The notes beneath the pieces are model-generated. The model did no database searches. It was given only the letters and a program-made list of their open reading frames with translations, and had not been told where the DNA came from. 36,525 bases of DNA from Bacteriovoracaceae bacterium. Lineage in GTDB: Bacteria; Bdellovibrionota; Bacteriovoracia; Bacteriovoracales; Bacteriovoracaceae. Positions 34,578 to 36,525 of the stretch are shown here, in pieces. Within the stretch, counting starts at the first letter, position 1. Every line of letters begins with the position of its first letter. Position numbers and translations under genes: made by a program. The stretch is from positions 1 to 36,525 of the forward strand of contig JAEUWD010000008.1 in NCBI GenBank assembly GCA_016786485.1. The letters run 5' to 3'.

Positions 34578-34886
34578 ATGAACAACGAAACACAAGAACG
34601 ACTTTTAAAAAGCTATCGTCAGCAAAGGAAAAACTACACATTGATTCAAATGTCACAGGAAACCGGGATTCAACAAACTCGTCTTTTTCGAATTTTTAAT
34701 GGTTCTGAAATGAAAATTTCAGAGTATGCGGCGATTGAAAAAATACTTTACCCCGAACAAAAAAGGAATCAATCCATGATTGATAAGCTTATTAATGAAG
34801 CAAGCCAAGTTTTAATGCCCGAATCATTGAATGAAATCTGCCAGCTCATTCATAAGAAACTTTCAATACATCAATTACTTTCATAG
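34578..34886 (+). CDS. Small helix-turn-helix protein
   Basis: A 102-residue protein with a XRE-like helix-turn-helix at about residues 18-55: YTLIQMSQETGIQQTRLFRIFNG, where QMSQETGI-QQTRLFRIF is the turn and recognition helix. The rest is helical. I start at the ATG at 34578, which has GGGAGG 5 bases upstream; an ATG at 34536 in the same frame has no ribosome site. The next gene begins 8 bases later. Together with it, it resembles the two halves of TIGR02147-type regulators common in Bdellovibrio relatives, but this link is only by size and general pattern. Confidence 0.75.
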   Translation: MNNETQERLLKSYRQQRKNYTLIQMSQETGIQQTRLFRIFNGSEMKISEYAAIEKILYPEQKRNQSMIDKLINEASQVLMPESLNEICQLIHKKLSIHQLLS

Positions 34887-34894
34887 GAGGATTT

Positions 34895-35386
34895 GTGGAG
34901 CACTATTTAAATACATTCGAGCGTTTTATCTTAGAATCGTTAAGTCTTATTCCTACTAGCTTAGATAAACTTGAAGCTCAGACGGGAGTAAAACAAAATA
35001 TTATTCGTAAAGTTCTCAAAACTTTATGTGACAAAAAATTAGCGACGAATACCGAACAATATTTTGCTTTAGATGAGAATATTCAAATGCAACTCGCTGA
35101 AAAGTATTGCAAAAAACGTCATCGTATTCATGAAATTGTCGATATTGTTGGGCAAGCGATAGAAGCCAATCAGATGCAAAGCCTTGGAAATTTCCGCTTA
35201 AAAAAAGTCTTTTTAAGTAAGCAACAACTCATTGGGATGAAAGGTCTTTTTGCCAGTCTTGAAAGTCTCATTCGCCAAGCTGAAGACCAACAAGATGTTG
35301 CAACCAAAGACAAAACACTCATTTATTTTGGATATAGCAATTATTCAGATGTTATAAACTTTCAAACACAAAAGGATATTTTATGA
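34895..35386 (+). CDS. Winged-helix-like protein, possible DUF4423/TIGR02147 C-terminal relative
   Basis: A 163-residue protein starting at GTG, with AGGAGG overlapping the stop of the upstream gene. Residues 5-60 read like a winged helix (FERFILESLSLIPTSLDKLEAQTGVKQNIIRKVLKTLCDKKLA). The second half (NFRLKKVFLSKQQLIGMKGLFASLESLIRQAEDQ) recalls the C-terminal DUF4423 region of TIGR02147 regulators. Its function is probably transcriptional control of the next gene or of other targets. The stop overlaps the lipoprotein gene start by 4 bases (ATGA), so they are coupled. The family assignment is tentative. Confidence 0.7.
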   Translation: MEHYLNTFERFILESLSLIPTSLDKLEAQTGVKQNIIRKVLKTLCDKKLATNTEQYFALDENIQMQLAEKYCKKRHRIHEIVDIVGQAIEANQMQSLGNFRLKKVFLSKQQLIGMKGLFASLESLIRQAEDQQDVATKDKTLIYFGYSNYSDVINFQTQKDIL

Positions 35387-36351
35387 AAATTTATTTATTA
35401 TTATTACTTACGCTCTTTTCTTGCGGGCAAGATTCAGGTGATTCAAGTTCATCATCTCATGGTGGTGTGGATGGATTAAGCAGTTTTGATATCTCAACTT
35501 TACGGACCAATCGAATCGCAGCACTATACCCATTTGAAATTCGTGCACTTGATTCGTATGTTCATCACTATAAAAAAGTTAATCTAGGGACCTTTGTTAA
35601 AGATGAGAATTATTATCGACAAAGCTATCTGAACGCCATGTCGAAAGCACTTGGAACTGATACGAAATTCAATAATTTCGATACTGCAATTTTCATGCGA
35701 ACTCACATGGAAATTCAGTTCGCGCGAAAAAAACTATTAGCGGATTTTATTGGCAAAGAAGTCTTGGAAGGAAAATTAATATTTAAATTGAAATTAAAAA
35801 TGAAGAATTATTCCATGAAGAACATACAAAATATTCGTATGAAGTTACAATTACTTGATGAAAACAAGACAGTTGTTGGAATTTCACAATTAAAATTAAA
35901 AAACGAAAATCATTTTAATCTCGAGCAGGCAACATTCGAAACTTTTCAAGTTGTTTTTAAATTAAACCCGGCGTTGAGAGCTCATGTGCATAAGGCAGGT
36001 TACAAAATGATTTTGTCAGTAGACGAATTTGACTATCAGCTCAATGGTTTCACGCATAAATATAGTGACTATATGAAAACGATCAGAACCAATAACTATC
36101 ATCTCTTTTATCTAACCAATAATTCTTACGATATTTATTCCTTGAACAAACAAGAAGTGCTCTACCCAGTACAAATTATTCAATTTATTTTCCCTTATGC
36201 GCAATTGGCCAATAATGAAATTAAAAGTCTGACCAATACCGCCGATGAAAGTACAAAAACTTGGTTTTTGCATACTAGCGAAAAAATTGTTCAGCTAAAT
36301 GAATCAATTGGTGAAAAGAACGAACTTTTTGTGCGCGAAATACCTTTGTAA
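35383..36351 (+). CDS. Lipoprotein of unknown function
   Basis: The N terminus MKIYLLLLLTLFSCGQDSG is a lipoprotein signal with the lipobox L-F-S-C, so C14 would carry the lipid. The next residues (GQDSGDSSSSSHGG) are the flexible tether expected at the membrane surface. The mature part (about 308 residues) is mixed alpha/beta with many aromatic residues and no motif I recognise. It is the third gene of a coupled run behind two DNA-binding-type proteins (4-base overlap). AAGGA lies 6 bases before the ATG. Its place on the inner or outer membrane cannot be told. Confidence 0.82.
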   Translation: MKIYLLLLLTLFSCGQDSGDSSSSSHGGVDGLSSFDISTLRTNRIAALYPFEIRALDSYVHHYKKVNLGTFVKDENYYRQSYLNAMSKALGTDTKFNNFDTAIFMRTHMEIQFARKKLLADFIGKEVLEGKLIFKLKLKMKNYSMKNIQNIRMKLQLLDENKTVVGISQLKLKNENHFNLEQATFETFQVVFKLNPALRAHVHKAGYKMILSVDEFDYQLNGFTHKYSDYMKTIRTNNYHLFYLTNNSYDIYSLNKQEVLYPVQIIQFIFPYAQLANNEIKSLTNTADESTKTWFLHTSEKIVQLNESIGEKNELFVREIPL

Positions 36352-36375
36352 AGAAAACCGTGCTAGCATGAAAAG

Positions 36376-36525
36376 ATGGTACTTAAGATCATGACCTCTA
36401 ATATTCGCTACAGTAATCCCGATGATGGAAAACATCATTGGGATTATCGTAAGCATTTTCTTTCAAGCTTAATGAACAAATACCAATTAGACTTTTTAGG
36501 CACGCAAGAAGGCCGACAACAACAA
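36376..36525 (+). CDS. Endonuclease/exonuclease/phosphatase-family protein, N-terminal part (runs off window)
   Basis: Fifty residues are visible: LKIMTSNIRYSNPDDGKHHW followed by a WDYRK block and LDFLGTQEG. This is the usual start of EEP-superfamily proteins (DNase I/exonuclease III/sphingomyelinase fold): the Asn of SNIR and the Glu of TQEG are the metal-binding positions. The substrate (DNA, phospholipid or a sugar phosphate) cannot be told from this part. The start may be the ATG at 36376 or the one at 36391; no strong ribosome site precedes either. The gene continues beyond the right edge. Confidence 0.75.
   Translation, partial: MVLKIMTSNIRYSNPDDGKHHWDYRKHFLSSLMNKYQLDFLGTQEGRQQQ

Noticed and set aside
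34536-35386. Frameshifted single TIGR02147 gene
   Set aside because: Each part has its own strong ribosome site and start codon with an 8-base gap, so they are separate genes.

Overview
The window reads as a chromosomal segment of an AT-rich Gram-negative bacterium. The dnaG-rpoD pair, LPS-type glycosyltransferases, PilZ/receiver-like proteins and a possible split TIGR02147-type regulator would fit a predatory Bdellovibrionota (Bacteriovorax/Peredibacter-like) genome. That assignment is inference: no rRNA gene or unambiguous taxon marker is present. Coding density is very high, no gene-free stretch exceeds 300 bases, and I saw no tRNA, rRNA, CRISPR array, transposase or integrase.

Layout. 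(1) 1-5521: 3' end of dnaG, rpoD with a strong terminator, and a SWIM-domain SNF2 helicase. (2) 9485-5507, minus strand: a YhcG/DUF1016 nuclease, a GT4 glycosyltransferase, a GT9 heptosyltransferase and a small exported protein. (3) 9641-12155, plus strand: two GT2 glycosyltransferases and an FkbM methyltransferase, meeting a convergent OafA-type acyltransferase with an SGNH domain (14078-12150). (4) 14167-17808, plus strand: rfbA, a WecF-like Fuc4NAc transferase, wecE and a GNAT acetyltransferase. Facing it on the minus strand (21058-17824) are rfbB, an acyl-carrier-like protein, an SDR and an adenylate-forming ligase. RfbA, RfbB, WecE, the GNAT and WecF together make a plausible route from glucose-1-phosphate to a dTDP-Fuc4NAc-type sugar and its transfer to a lipid-linked glycan. 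No rmlC or rmlD is present, so rhamnose is not the evident product. (5) 21123-22037: a zinc-ribbon methyltransferase. (6) 22092-23638: three tandem, overlapping ORF6N-domain genes. (7) 23657-29204: metH, metF and a UDP-glucuronate decarboxylase in one tight run. (8) 32873-29201, minus strand: a repeat-rich protein with a possible PilZ domain, and a receiver-TPR protein. (9) 33059-36525: MgtE magnesium transporter, a small operon of two DNA-binding-type proteins and a lipoprotein, and the start of an endonuclease/exonuclease/phosphatase-family gene.

Most notable signal. Each of the three ORF6N genes carries a perfect odd-length DNA palindrome (arms 12, 14 and 17 bp, one central base) at exactly the same codons, starting at codon 65. 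The sequences differ between copies, but every difference inside the aligned 12-bp arms is matched by the complementary change in the other arm. Left-arm changes are silent (always LRSQ); right-arm changes alter the protein. This points to symmetry being maintained at DNA or RNA level, or copied from one arm to the other. The YhcG/DUF1016 gene at the other side of the glycan cluster has its own in-frame palindrome (8-bp arms) in a variable linker. The two families may share an undescribed palindrome-based element or process.
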